64,000 nucleotides of DNA from Heterotrichella gracilis. Lineage: Eukaryota > Sar > Xanthophyceae > Tribonematales > Xanthonemataceae. The notes beneath the pieces are model-generated. The model saw only the letters and a program-made list of their open reading frames with translations, had not been told where the DNA came from and did not search any database. Of this stretch, positions 11,081-22,600 are shown in pieces (the first letter of the stretch is position 1; every line of letters begins with the position of its first letter). Both the position numbers and the translations under genes were made by a program. Location: contig JAULBX010025053.1 of NCBI GenBank assembly GCA_032358255.1, positions 62,001-126,000 on the forward strand, read 5' to 3'.

Positions 11081-11566
11081 TCAAAACCCTATAGGGTTTC
11101 CGATTGGTGCACGATGCATACATAAAGCCTTTTCGCGGCGAGGGAACACACGCCACCGCCAGCACAATAGCCATCGACACACCAGATATAAACAGCAATT
11201 GGCACCACTACGCTCCGCACACTTTCGACACCCTCCTGACGTCCTGCTGGCAAAAGCGTAGTTATTGGCCTCCAGGTGGGCAGCAATTGCAATGGCAGTC
11301 GTGAACGCTACACGGCGTATCCCCTCGGTCACCTGCCAACGGGTCTGTGCTTCTGCCAGCCATCGTCTGGTACCTAGTTCTGCCTCTTTCTCAAGCAGCA
11401 GACGGGGCTTTCTGAGCGGTGGGCACCTGTCTGCACAATGCCGCGCCCAAATCCTTCTGTCGGTAAGTTCCTCCTGCAACTTCACGTCAACTTCAGCTAT
11501 CTTGTTCCACACACTTCCACCAAGTACCTGTTCTTCTGTGCACTGACATTCGCTTGGCCAATCCAA
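11081..11566 (-). CDS. Hypothetical gene, left copy of a duplicated locus
   Basis: A 161-codon minus-strand frame with possible internal splice sites. The segment EELTDRRIWARHC, then WLAEAQTRWQVTEG and AFTTAIAIAAHLEANNYAF is conserved in the second copy at 16540-17057, where it reads WLPEAE-like/ETRWQVAEG and AFTTAIAAHLEDNNYAF. Conservation of these residues between copies suggests past or present coding. Exon borders are uncertain: GTACTTGG after CAGAAGAACAG and the acceptor GTTGCAG before GAGGAAC may bound an intron. The frame after NNYAF differs from the other copy by one base, so one copy may be decayed. No family recognised. Confidence 0.4.
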   Translation of the reverse strand: MDWPSECQCTEEQVLGGSVWNKIAEVDVKLQEELTDRRIWARHCADRCPPLRKPRLLLEKEAELGTRRWLAEAQTRWQVTEGIRRVAFTTAIAIAAHLEANNYAFASRTSGGCRKCAERSGANCCLYLVCRWLLCWRWRVFPRREKALCMHRAPIGNPIGF

Positions 11567-11682
11567 CTTGAAGTCTTGCCTCCACCTAAACCCTACGCGT
11601 AAACCCTAATCAGGGGCCAGGGCGCATCCTGCATCCATATGGTCCCAACCCTTACAACCTCCCACGTTCCACCCACCCGCAG

Positions 11683-11919
11683 CTTGCATCCCGGGGACAG
11701 CCGCTGGGTGAGGAAGCTGAACAGGATGGTGCGGCGCATGAGCCGGAGGCGCAGGCTGTCCCAGCCCTCCTTGATCAAGCTGCGATTGATGCGCAACAGG
11801 CTGTTTTGAACCACCAGGCCCAGCAGATTGACGCACGGCGAGCTGAGCTGGAGCGCTGGGCCCAGCAGCTTGAGGCGAAGCAAGTTGAACTGGAGTGGCA
11901 GAAGCTGGGGCGGCAGGCG
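11683..11919 (+). CDS. Coiled-coil exon, left copy of the duplicated locus
   Basis: A 79-codon open exon lies between an acceptor (CCGCAG) and donor (GTAAGG). It encodes an Ala/Gln/Glu-rich helix (ARRAELERWAQQLEAKQVEL) with heptad spacing typical of coiled coils. It is homologous to 17160-17465, and the two share the start LAS-G-LGE and the end LGRQA. A following segment near 11958-12030 (TTTAG acceptor) may be the last exon. Transcription diverges from the minus-strand frame at 11081-11566 across a short region with telomere-like repeats. Function unknown. Confidence 0.45.
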
Positions 11920-12406
11920 GTAAGGATTAAGGTTTAGGTTTGTTGCACTAGGGTTTAGAATGGAGGGTTTGCGGCACAGGGAGCGGCAGAAAGCAGCTGC
12001 GCTGGAGCAGAGGTTTGTAGGCAGTAACTTACTGAGTAAGGGGGCCGTGGTTCCAGCAAAGGTGGTTGGTGGTGCCTTGCTGGCATGCTCCCCCAGTGTG
12101 TGCCAAAAGCTAACTGGACACAGTGGCTGCGGCATCACAAATGCGTTTCCTTTTTGCGGTACATATCCGTCCCTGGTGAGATGAAACCCAACTTCACTGC
12201 AAGCTTATGGTGCACAAGGGTGTTTGCCTAGCTGCCACGATGCAGTGCCCCATCCACCCCCTGTCCGGCACCTCGTCACCAGCCCACACAGCAAGGAGGC
12301 ACGATGCCTCAAAGAGTGTGGCACCGCTTACTACATACATACGCCAGTTATATAACGCCAATTTTATAATGCAAAATGTTTAACAACAAATTACCCCTTG
12401 GTGCAG

Positions 12407-13006
12407 GGTACACCTGGGCTGCTGCCCCCTCCCTCTTGGCAGCCTCGCAACAGCGCCTGCATCCGGAAAACCCGTTCCTGCCTGAATGGCTTCCATTGGA
12501 GTACCTTGGCACTGTCAACATGCCACTGCAATACATGATCGGGATGGTTGACCTCATGCACCTCACTGCCCCGATGTTACCGTGCATGCTGAACCAAATT
12601 TTGTGCAACAAAGGGATGCACGGACCGCGTGATAATTGTGGTATGCAATTATCAGGCAACCAGCCTCTTTGGCAAGTATGACAAGCACCAGTTGCTGGAG
12701 GCCTTCCAGGAGTTGGTGGACGAGGTGGCTGGGGATGAAGGGGATTGGAACGTTGAGGAGCTGCTCAGCCAGTGGTGGAATGCAAATCGGGAGCGCGATC
12801 TGGAGGGATGCCTCGCGCGGTGCTACGTGGCACCTGCCACTTTTAATGTGCGCAATCCGAGTGAGCTGGAGGAGCTGCAGCGGCTGGTTGAAGAGGATGG
12901 CGATTTCAAGCCCTACCGGCAGCTCACCAGGTTTTTTGCCATTGCTGCGAAGAAATACATGCAAGGCCAGCTGGAGCATGGATCAGAGTTGAGTGGCAAC
13001 TGGTGA
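12407..13006 (+). CDS. Hypothetical protein, partial gene model
   Basis: The last exon is the clear part: 12664-13006, entered in phase 2 after the acceptor AACCAG, with 114 codons ending in TGA. It encodes an acidic helical protein (FGKYDKHQLLEAFQELVDEV, WNVEELLSQWWNANRERDL, then YRQLTRFFAIAAKKY). An upstream exon from 12407 (after GGTGCAG) may read AASQQRLHPENPFLPEWLPL and join through a short intron near 12600-12663, but that join is weak. Glu-rich, Trp-containing composition and open length argue for coding. No family recognised and no counterpart elsewhere in the window. Confidence 0.4.
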
Positions 13007-13998
13007 TTTGTGGCCCACGGATGGGGATTTGTTAGATGAGCAGCATCTAAATCCTGAATAGGGTTTCTGTCGCTGAACAGGCTCAGCCAAGTCGTGTTCT
13101 ATTGCAATTTACAAATTAACATTGTCTAATGGCCCACCGGCCGCAGCAATGGGAGAGTTCATAAAGTGGCTGGATGGGGCCAAGAGCAAGGTAAGGACTA
13201 GGATGGTGTGCACAGTGTGCCACAAGGGTACACCCCACCCAAAAGCAGCCTGTGCATGGTACCATATTGTGCCTGACACCATCACGTGGCCCACCCGCAT
13301 CAAATAACACCCACACCAAACCAGCTGCACAAAGCAGCAACATCATCCTCGTTGGCATTTGAGCCGCTGTGAGCCGCTCGCTACCTTCCTGCGATCAATA
13401 CTCTCGACACACACCATGTGGGACCATGGCTGCGGCCTGGCGCCAGTTAACCAAACATCAGAAAGAGGATAAATGCCCTGTGCAGCCTGCATATTGTATG
13501 CCGTGCATGACCTGCAACTCGTTTGCACCACCAGCCAGGTGCTCAGTGTGAAACAGCCAAATTCCACCCAATTAAGAACTGGCCACATTTGCAGCATGTT
13601 TGCTGCTCTCGTTACTCATCAGGGCAGCCCGCCATTACAACCTTATTCCCACCACATCCGAAGCAACCGCCGCATTTTCTGCCCAAAGATACTTGGTTCA
13701 CCATATGGGTGCATTGCCCACCCATTCTCAACCTCGATCTCAATCTCATCTCATTCTCATTGCCACCTGGCTTTTGTATCAACTGGTCACCCACTGTGTT
13801 TTTTCGATGATAATTTCAGTGGTATATTTTTTTTCAGTGACATTTTTCAGCAAAACAGTAAATGGTTTTCACACAACATCACCTTATTTTCCTCACCCCA
13901 CGCATAAGCAAGCCAGATAAACTTCTCGGGTCGTTTCCCAAGGTCCTTCAAAAAGCGCGTACGAGTTCTACTGATGCCAGCAACGTTTTGGTCAGGGG
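13007..13998. other. No gene recognised
   Basis: The stretch contains a short candidate exon (13149-13190, MGEFIKWLDGAKSK followed by the donor GTAAGG) that could not be linked to anything. The rest is AT-rich with overlapping frames and is probably the upstream region of the gene starting at 14253. Confidence 0.4.
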
Positions 13999-14007
13999 TA
14001 TATAAAT
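13999..14007 (+). promoter_or_regulatory. TATA-like element upstream of the 14253 gene
   Basis: TATATAAAT lies about 246 bp before the ATG. It is followed by a cluster of palindromic TGCATGCA motifs (14025-14057). A promoter role is inference from position only. Confidence 0.3.
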
Positions 14008-14252
14008 TAGTGGACAACAGGGGGGTATGCATGCATGCATATATCATATGCATGCATGCTCCTTGTTGGCAGCCAAACACGTCCTCGGGTCGTTTTGCAG
14101 GCTGATACGACGTTATCCTGTGACACTGTTGGTAAATTACTACCTTTGTTGTTCCGGGTGTTGTTCCGCTTGTCCACCCGTCGTCGCTCCTGGCTGTGTC
14201 ATTTGGCAGGGTTGGTACCAGCAGTGTGCTGCAGTCAACAGGTTTTGAAACC

Positions 14253-15075
14253 ATGCCCCAACCAACTGCTGCGGATCTTGCAGCAGTGGAGCAAGCAGTT
14301 AAGCAGCTTGTCTCTGACGACGGGTTTTTGGCACTTGAGGACGATGACTTCAAGCTGCTGTGGCAGCACAAATACCGTACTGTCGAGCGTCTGCGGTCCG
14401 CACCAAGAAGCACCCTCCTTGCCATATGGCTGCCTGGCTTGCTGGTGGACTGTCTGAAACCTGAGGAGCCCTCGCCAGGTGTGTCTTCACGTGCCTAGGA
14501 GAGTCTAACCAGGACTAGGAGAACTACCTGTTGCTTTCACGTGCGTCTACCCACTGTAGTTTTTCCTCAGACCATGCAGTGTACCTGCGGGTGTCCATGT
14601 GCATATGTTTCGAACCAACACAGTGGGCTTCTGCTGTGCCCTTGATGGTGTGCCCACCATCATGTCCTGTGTACCAACCGCTTCGCCTTGCCCGTGCGTG
14701 TTTCTTACAGCGGAGTCCGAAGACAGCTATGAGGAGGACCCGGAAGATTATATGGCACATGCACCAGCGGGGTCCCTGCCTGCGTCCCTCAAGGTGAGGG
14801 AATGGTTGGAGGACGCAAAAAACGTGATTGAAGGCCCACTGGAGCATGAACAGCAGATGGGCAGTGAGTCTAACAGCTGCGAGCCATATACTGGCATCGA
14901 GTCTAAGAGCGGCGACGCAGCTGATTCAACCAGCGGCAGCTTCATGTCAGGGCTTACTGGGGATAGCCAGCTGCCAGAGGAGGAACAACCGCCCTTACCA
15001 GAAGGTGGGCGGTTTGTACTACCTTGGTCCAAGCTGGAACATGATTACAACCTGTTTATCAATCCTGAAACCTGA
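14253..15075 (+). CDS. Hypothetical two-exon acidic protein
   Basis: Exons 14253-14478 and 14711-15075 join in phase (GT at 14479, AG at 14710) to give 196 codons. Exon 1 encodes an ordered helical part (DLAAVEQAVKQLVSDDGFLA, then KLLWQHKYRTVERLRSA and LLAIWLPGLLVD). Exon 2 is acidic and probably disordered (ESEDSYEEDPEDY, PEEEQPPLPE), ending KLEHDYNLFINPET. Helical start plus acidic tail suggests a protein-interaction or nuclear role, but I do not recognise a family. An in-frame Met exists at 14196; 14253 is preferred because it directly precedes the compositionally coherent part. A possible further exon at 15227-15338 (RIIDTSEGHHLLKRWMEWF) could mean alternative 3' ends. Confidence 0.6.
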
Positions 15076-15226
15076 ATCCCCGGTGGATGGAAAGGGGGTC
15101 AGCACTTTGCGGCAAAATGCCCATGTTTTGCTGCTTGAAACCCTTGAATTGTGAATGCGGGTGTGGCCTGGGTTTCTGTGCAGGGGCTGCCGCATTCCAC
15201 TTCGAGATTAATGATTAGCCTGCCAG

Positions 15227-15338
15227 GATCATCGACACAAGCGAAGGGCACCATTTGCTGAAACGGTGGATGGAATGGTTTGGGCCAGGTGGGGATGAGC
15301 ATGTGCCTACTGAGATCATGAGTGCCATCAGCATCTGA
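15227..15338 (+). CDS. Orphan candidate terminal exon
   Basis: After the acceptor CTGCCAG, a 37-codon frame encodes IIDTSEGHHLLKRWMEWF and ends EIMSAISI before TGA. Composition is protein-like, and it needs a preceding exon ending in phase 2. It may belong to the 14253 gene through a donor I could not fix, or be a remnant. Confidence 0.3.
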
Positions 15339-16539
15339 GGAGGGCATGGGAGACCGCGCATCAACCCCCCGCAGGTAGAACACCTCTGCACTTTCCCCAG
15401 AGGTATAAGGAACCGCTGATCACGGTATAAGACATGAGAAAATGACGATAGCATGTATAGTCTTTCCAGCATTACATTGTGCTGTGCGGATGCACTGGTC
15501 TTGTTGTGCTCACAATCAGGGCTGCCCACATCATGGCAGCAGATGTTATCATGCATGTGTCACCTGGTGTACATTTTGTTGCCAACCATCAGCCATTCCA
15601 TTGCATAGAATTGACTACCGTGTGCTAGCTTTGGCAATGTCATGCATGGTCTTTTGTATGGCCTTCCTGGTCCATAGGGAGCTTGCAATATATTTTGTTA
15701 CTGTATCAGTGTACTGATTGTATACCAGTGTACCGAATAAAACCATCTACTATGCCTTAATGCTGGCTACTACATTCCCTGCTGCCTATATAATGGTATT
15801 CCGCTTGGTTCCATAAAGAACTGCTGCATGCTGATATGTGCTGAAACGCACAGTGTGCCGACCACCACTTTCAAGGCAAATTGATTAGGAGTATGGTACT
15901 GTTACAAGCAGCCATTGCCCTCATCGCATGCGGTCTATGATGGAGTGGTGCAAGCACTTGTAACATGCACCCTGCTCTTATGTCATGCCTTGCCAATTCC
16001 ACCTGCAGCTCCCCAGCAAGGCAGGGACACGTGCGGGGACAGGAGCTCGTTACAGGAGACAAGGGCGGGGGCAATGTCCACTGAGCGCAGCCTTGCAAGA
16101 GCAGGTGGGTCATGCTACCTTGGTTATGGAAACCGATTTGTACAAAACCCTGAGAGGGGAAAGGGGGTTTGTAAGCCACACGCCACACGCCACGGCAGCA
16201 GCGAGAACATGCACGCGCCACCTGGTTTGCATACTGTTGCCAACAATTTGATCACTTCCAGTGCCAAGGGTTGACCAAGCTGTCAGTGTTTAGGGTTTGC
16301 CCTAAATCTCGGGATTGTCATCATCGCTGATGGTTCACGAGCGTGTAGGTGATTTTGAAAATTAGGGTTTGAAATTGTCGACATCAGGGTTTTGATGTCC
16401 GAGTATCATGATACTGCTGCAGCAATTTTTAAGTCATATGATGCAAACCTGGCGTCAACCCACTTTCCCTGCACCCGCATACGCCCTCCTATTCTATCTG
16501 GTCACTTCATTCCGCTCAACCAATACCCACCTGGGGTTG
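15339..16539. other. No gene recognised
   Basis: Short overlapping frames only. A telomere-like TTTAGGGTTT occurs near 16289. It separates the 14253 gene from the right copy of the duplicated locus. Confidence 0.4.
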
Positions 16540-17057
16540 TTATGAACAACCTGTGTCGTGTGGTGACCTGGGTAGCTCATGCATGCATGCACATGTCCAT
16601 ATAGTGAGCCAACGCAAACCACCACAGCAGCCATCGATACAACAGCAAGCAGTCCTACTACGCACCAGCACACGTTCGACATCCTCTGGCTTCCTGCCGG
16701 TGAAAGCGTAGTTATTGTCCTCCAGGTGGGCAGCGATGGCAGTCGTGAACGCTATATACGCTATGCCTTCGGCCACCTGCCAGCGGGTCTCGGCTTCTGC
16801 CAGCCGTGGAGGTCATCTGCAACCTGGGGCTGCCTCATTTTCCCGTAGCAGACGGGGCGTTTTGAGCGGTGGGCACCTGGCAGAAGGCCGGGCCCATATC
16901 CTTCACTCGGTGTGTTCCTTCTGCAACCCCAATCAGGAAGATCGTAGCTCTGACCCCACGTCAAATCCAGCGATCTGATCCGCACTCTTCCGACAAATTC
17001 CTGTGCTTCTGTGAACTGACAAGCCCTTGGTTTGTATACGTGCAGGCTTGCATCCAA
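16540..17057 (-). pseudogene. Right copy of the duplicated hypothetical locus (minus-strand part)
   Basis: Nucleotide similarity to 11081-11566 is clear in several blocks (ACTTTCGACA/ACGTTCGACA, GCGTAGTTATTG-CCTCCAGGTGGGCAGC, CAGACGGGGC-TT-TGAGCGGTGGGCACCTG). It reads ETRWQVAEG and AFTTAIAAHLEDNNYAF with the continuation KPEDVERVLVR. The segment matching EELTD-RRIW in the other copy is interrupted by a stop here and the linker sequence has drifted, so this copy or one of its exons is probably degraded. Confidence 0.4.
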
Positions 17058-17159
17058 TGCTGCCTAAACCCTACACGTAAACCCTAAACATGGGGCAGCT
17101 CGCATCCTGCCTGATCTCATGCCCTTACAACCTCCCACGCTCCATCCTCCACCCTGCAG

Positions 17160-17465
17160 CTTGCATCCGGGGGGAAGTTGCTGGGTGAGCAACCTGAGCA
17201 GGATGGTGTGGTGCGTGAGCTGGAGGCGCAGCCTGTCCCTACCCAGCAGCTTGATGCAGAGCGGGCAGAACTGGACCGCTGGGCACAGAGAGATGCAAAG
17301 CAGGCTGAACTGGAGCGCTGGGCGCAGGAGCTGTATGCAAAGCAGGCTGAATTGGACCGCTGGGCGCAGGAGCTGTATGCAAAGCAGGCTGAACTGGACC
17401 GCTGGGAGGAGCGACTGGATGCAGCAGAGGCTGAACTGGAGCGGCAGGAGCTGGGGCGGCAGGCG
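17160..17465 (+). CDS. Coiled-coil exon with 14-residue repeats, right copy
   Basis: A 102-codon open exon runs between the acceptor CCCTGCAG and donor GTACGC. It starts LASGGKLLGEQPEQDG and then repeats a two-heptad unit (AKQAELDRWAQELY) about three times, with further related heptads on both sides, so a regular alpha-helical coiled coil is expected. It is the counterpart of 11683-11919, which has fewer and more diverged heptads. Following sequence near 17515 resembles the possible last exon of the left copy but meets a stop early. Function unknown. Confidence 0.45.
17265..17412 (+). repeat. 42-bp in-frame minisatellite
   Basis: Direct repeats of about 42 bp (GCAAAGCAGGCTGAACTGGA-CGCTGGGCGCAGGAGCTGTAT) encode the 14-residue coiled-coil unit. 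Near-identity between units (CTGAACTGGACC versus CTGAATTGGACC) shows recent expansion, and a length multiple of 3 keeps the frame. Confidence 0.8.
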
Positions 17466-19697
17466 GTACGCGCTGGGGTTGACCAACGTTTAGGTATGTT
17501 GCACTAGGGTTTAGAGTGGATGGTTTGCGGCATAGGGAGCGATAGAAAGCACGTGCGCTGGGGCAGGAGTTTGTAGGCAGTAAGGGGCTGTGGGGCCACC
17601 AAGGTTGGTGGTTGGTGGTGCTTGCTGGCAAGTTCCCCAGTGCGTGCATGAAGCTGGTTGGTAAGACACTGTGCACCAGAACTTAAATGGCTACACCTAC
17701 GTCTAACAGTGCACGGCATGATTAGCATGATAAGGTGCCATAGAACTGAGACACTAGGCCTGTGCAACGAATGTTACGTGTTCTTTTAATTGATGGTAAC
17801 TCGATTACGGACAGGTTCCGCTTTTGCTGCAACACAGTCTTATTCCCTCGTTGCATTGACACGGCAACTGCTATACAAGGTGATCAATTCCTGGCACATG
17901 ACTTATAGAATGCACTGTAACTTCCACTGTGGTATCGCAGGCTCGCTGGGGGCCGTGAGATACAAAGGTGCCGATGCGTACCTAGCTGTGACTGCAATGA
18001 CCCTGTCTGGGAAAGGCATGATAGAGCCTGGGCCAAGGATTCACAGTGGGGACCGACCATCAACAGCAATGGCACCAAGCAACGCTGCAGCATCACCATG
18101 AGCAAGGATGCTACAGTTGGTACTGCAATCGCGCTGGCACCAAGACAGAACCCGATTTGGGGGGAGCGGGTCATTGATGTAGTGCTCTCTGTGCACGCAA
18201 GTGAGGCGGTGGACCCCCGCCAGCGCGCACAGGCGGGGCCAGGGCACATTTCTGTGCCAGTGTGGGACCAGCTAGGGGTTGGCTATTCCGTGTGCTGGGT
18301 CCACAGGGTGGGAGGTTTGCAGACGCACAGTAAAGTGTCCATCGTGGGACCTATGATAGATGTGAGCTGTAGCATGGTAGGAAATTGCTGTCAGCTGCCA
18401 GGGAGGATGGTATGTTTGAAACAATTGTCATCATGAGGGATTGATGCAACTTGTATCCTTACGGGTGGCCCCTTTGGTAACATTTACCCTCCCTGCAACC
18501 CTGAAAGTATTTGAGTGGGTGAGGTTTCTATTGGGGCAATTTGTAGTTCTGCGCAACCTAGCTAGCTTGCCAGAATGGTTGCCACTGTGCGCTTTCATGG
18601 GATGCGAATATAACTGCAGGCTTTTTGCAGCAAATTCGGAGGTCTCAAGGCATTAAGTGCACCTGGAGGCAATTTGGTGTAGATTGCTCCTACCTAAGCG
18701 GCACCGCAAACCCTGTTGATGGCCCTTGAGTATCTCACCCACCTGGAGCTGAGCCCACAAGGCCAGTGCTGGCACCTTGGTGCTGGAGTGCCACATGCAT
18801 CTTCTAACCCCAAGTGACCTGTTGACGTGCAACCCATGGGAACTTATCATATGCACGCGACGCAGTTGGAATCACTCTCAGCTGGTCAGTTCAGGAGGTA
18901 GCATTCGTGTATACACTACCTCTGCACATGCATGCATGCGGCGTACCCAACTACCAGGGTCACAATACGCGCACCCAGCAGACTGGTCACCTTCAGTGGA
19001 TACTTTGGTGTTAATAACGGCGTTAAAAGTGCAAGGGGCCCTGCAGTGGTGCACTGCGGAGTTTTCCCAGGAGGCTCTGGGCAAAGGAAGGGCTTCGGAT
19101 AACGAGCCCGCGCCCCACTCCCCTGCCTTCTGCCCAAACACTTTCCAGGCTTTGCTTTGCGAAGAATAACCGGAACTAGTTGCTCTGGCAACCAGTTGTT
19201 GGGCTTGCCTGTGCTTTAGAACGTGTACTCTTGGTTGGACATCGCCAACTCTTGGTGGCACCAGTGCATGCACATGCATGTAACTGATGTGCGGTCCGGT
19301 TGTCGAGTCCCACCACAACACACTCGGTTTTGCCCATAGTTTGTTGCACGCTGTGTTTGATTTGCCCAGTGCGAGGCCTCCTTGCGGTTGTGGGCACATC
19401 CCTCTGCAGTTGCGGCGTAACTCATCGAGGGAACTGAGGTGCGTGAGACGTAGACTGTTCCCTTGGGTTGTACCAACCGGGTTTGCCACATCGTCTCTGT
19501 TGAAAAGAAGTACAATTTCTTGCAACAATAGCCCATGCCCTTCAAAGCAGCGTCACACTTCAGCACGCGGATGCGTCGTGGCACTGAAGCAACTGCTGGC
19601 ACCACTTGCAACACCCCTGCCTATGCATGCATGTTTGTAATGGTCCAACCCTGCACCTATGTAGGCCAGTGGTCAACCCTGCTATCACTAACAGCCA
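17466..19697. other. No gene recognised with confidence
   Basis: Overlapping frames of 90-215 codons occur on both strands (for example 17884-18249 minus and 18098-18436 plus), but none shows a family signature, splice consistency or biased composition strong enough to call. The last few hundred bases are the presumed promoter and 5' UTR of the sulfite oxidase gene. Confidence 0.4.
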
Positions 19698-22600
19698 ATG
19701 AGGCAGCAGAGGGTCGCAGCTGCCCTCTGGCAAGCCACAACCCACCGTTCCCCAGCACTTGCCAGACCATCCATTGGGCTCGCCTCTCGGGGCACCACGG
19801 TTGCTGCTCGATGCCTAAGCACTCAAGCAGCATCAGACACAAACCGCCCTTCCTATGGCAGCCTCTTTGCTGCCGTGGCCGCTGTGGGTGTTGGCTCGGG
19901 GTTGGGGGCATGGCAGTGGCAGTGGCGTGACGTGAAGTGCGAGGCGAGCGCCCCTGGCAAGCCCACTCCGCTGCCTGTATACAGCAAAGAGGAAGTTGCA
20001 AAGCACAGGACGAGGGAGCAGGGCGTGTGGGTGACGTACAAGGGCGGCGTGTATGACGTCACCGACTGGCTGGACCTGCACCCAGGTGGCTCGGCAAGGG
20101 TGATGCTGGCAGCAGGTACAGGGACCCTTGCATACCATTCCGCCTGCCACATCTCTCATTTGAAAGCGCTGTGCATGTGGTAGCTGCTTGAAGAGTACAG
20201 AATGGCAGCGCCCACACGCCTTTGCATATCCCTGCCACATGACGCCACCCGTAACCCTAGGCATACTTTCATGAGCCTGCCCAAACCCCAAAACCCCTGA
20301 AATGAATCTTTGGTGTGCTCATGTGTCCCCGCTTGCCACTGCCAGCCTGGTGAGGGAGTACCATTTAAGGGTTTAAGGTTTAGGGTTTAGGCCAGCCAAC
20401 CTGGCGGAAGGAGTACCATGTGAGGCCAGCCAACCCGGTTGCGCCACTGTGCAGGTAGCTCCATCGAGCCCTTTTGGAGCATGTACCAGCAGCACAACGA
20501 CCCCAACGTGGTCAACATCCTCGAGGAGTACAGGATAGGCGACCTGGAGGGGGGCGCAGTCAAGGTGGAGTATGCTGACCCGTATGCCAACGAGCCGCCC
20601 CGCAACCCCGCGCTCATCGTGCGGTCGGAGAAACCATTCAACGCAGGTGTGTGGAGGCATGGGGTGCAGTATGGTTGTAGGTGTTGCGTGTAGGTTGCTG
20701 GATTTTAGGATGGGAGAATCTGCCAAAATCTGGAGGCAAGCACCAGCTTGTTGGATTGGACTGCAGAACGCCCATGCACAGCTGGACCCACTTGTAGGCA
20801 ACTTTGCTTGCTGCTCAGCTATGCATGGCAAACATCCAGACATGTATCATTCCCACCGCCACAGGCACGACCAACATACACCCCACCCCATCACAGCGTG
20901 CAACACCTTTTAGCATGCAACCCCCTCCTGCATCCCATCCCCTCCCCGCTGCATGCAGAGACTCCCAAGGAGCTTCTTGCTGCGCGCCTGAGCACCGCCA
21001 ATGAGCTGTTCTACGTGCGCAGCCACCTGCCCACCCCTGACCTGGATGTGCCCAGCTACAAGCTGCGCATCGAGGGGGAGGGCATGCGAGTGATTGAGCT
21101 CAGCCTGGAGGACCTGAAGACCAGGTTCAAGAAGCACACCATCGTGTCCACCATGCAGTGCACGGGGAACAGGCGGGAGCAGCTGAACCAGCTGAAAGAG
21201 GTAAGCAGGCCGGGCATGGGCATGTGTGTGCGGTTGGAAGGGGCGGAGGGCAGGCCATGCATGGGCTTGTGTGTGTGGTTGGAAGGGGCAGTAGGCAGGC
21301 CATGCATGGACATGTGTGCGGTTGGTTGGATGTGGCGGTGCTCATGTGATTGTCAGATGCAATTGATGCCATGAGCTGAAAGAGATGGGGATACTGGCAC
21401 GTGCAATGCGATGAATCAAATGTGGGCAGTAGTCAAAGCATGCATGTACAACATGCGGCAAACGGGGGTGTTAACCTTAAAGTGTGGTGTCCTGCAATTG
21501 TGCATGTATTCTGTGCTGCGTGGGCGGACAGTCGCAGTTTGCTTATGAGCCGCATGCATACCTGGTACTCACTCAAAACATGGACTCAGCAACTGTATGG
21601 CTGCTTCAGATCAAGGGCCTGCGGTGGGATGTGGGCGCCATTGGCACTGCAGAGTGGAGCGGTGTGCGGCTGCGGGACGTGCTGCTCTACGCGGGGCTAG
21701 ATGAGGACTCCAAGGATGTGGAGCACATCTGGTTTGAAGGGGCAGATACAGACAACACCACAGGTATGTGGGGGCCTACCCCTACACATTACACCGTAAA
21801 CATATGCATTAAGGACATAATTTTTTACCTACAAGGGGCAGTACTTATACACCACAGGTGGGGCGGCACATATTGGCTGCATTTGGTGATATCAACACAT
21901 GCAGGGGGTGCTCATAGTTTATTTATCAGACTGACCCGAGGATGCTGGCATACACCATTTCAGTTTGCTAGAAATGTTCTCAGCACACAAGGGAGGTTGC
22001 CTGCACGGCAGTGTTTTGGCCGCAGCTTAGAAGCAGTGGGCACAATATAATATGCACATGTAACATTCCACTGCATATTATCAGGCTTTTGAAAGATATA
22101 TTGGTCCCTAGGGCGCGCCCGGGCGTCCCTAGCGTCCCTTATATCTTTACTGGGAGTCCCTAAACTACATATATTCAGATGATATGCAAGCTTGTCACGC
22201 ACACGTTGCTTTGAGCAGGGTGGAGCTGGCAGGCAGCCAGTGCAGCACATCATGGCGTACATCCGTGGTTGCCATTGTATGTATACGCCCCATCCTTTTT
22301 TGCAGGGACCACTTACGGTGCCAGCATCCCAGTGGACAAGGCAGTGAGCGCCAAGGGGGACGTGATACTGGCATATGAGATGAATGGGGAGCCGCTGTCT
22401 CGTGACCATGGGTTCCCAGTGCGGGTGGTGGTGCCAGGTGAGCGCAAGGAAATTATTTCAAAGGATATAATTAATGGTGTGGTTTTGGATCAGCCTGAAA
22501 TGAACAGCCCCATGTACACAGCACTTTACAGAGCGGCGTTTTTTGCGCAGACACTGGTTTGGCTTCTGCTGCACTCTGGGTTGCTTACCATGTCGGTACA

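Noticed and set aside
17884-18436. Overlapping frames on both strands (121 aa minus, 112 aa plus)
   Set aside because: Both are open, but neither has a family, splice logic or the composition of confirmed genes; left as unassigned.
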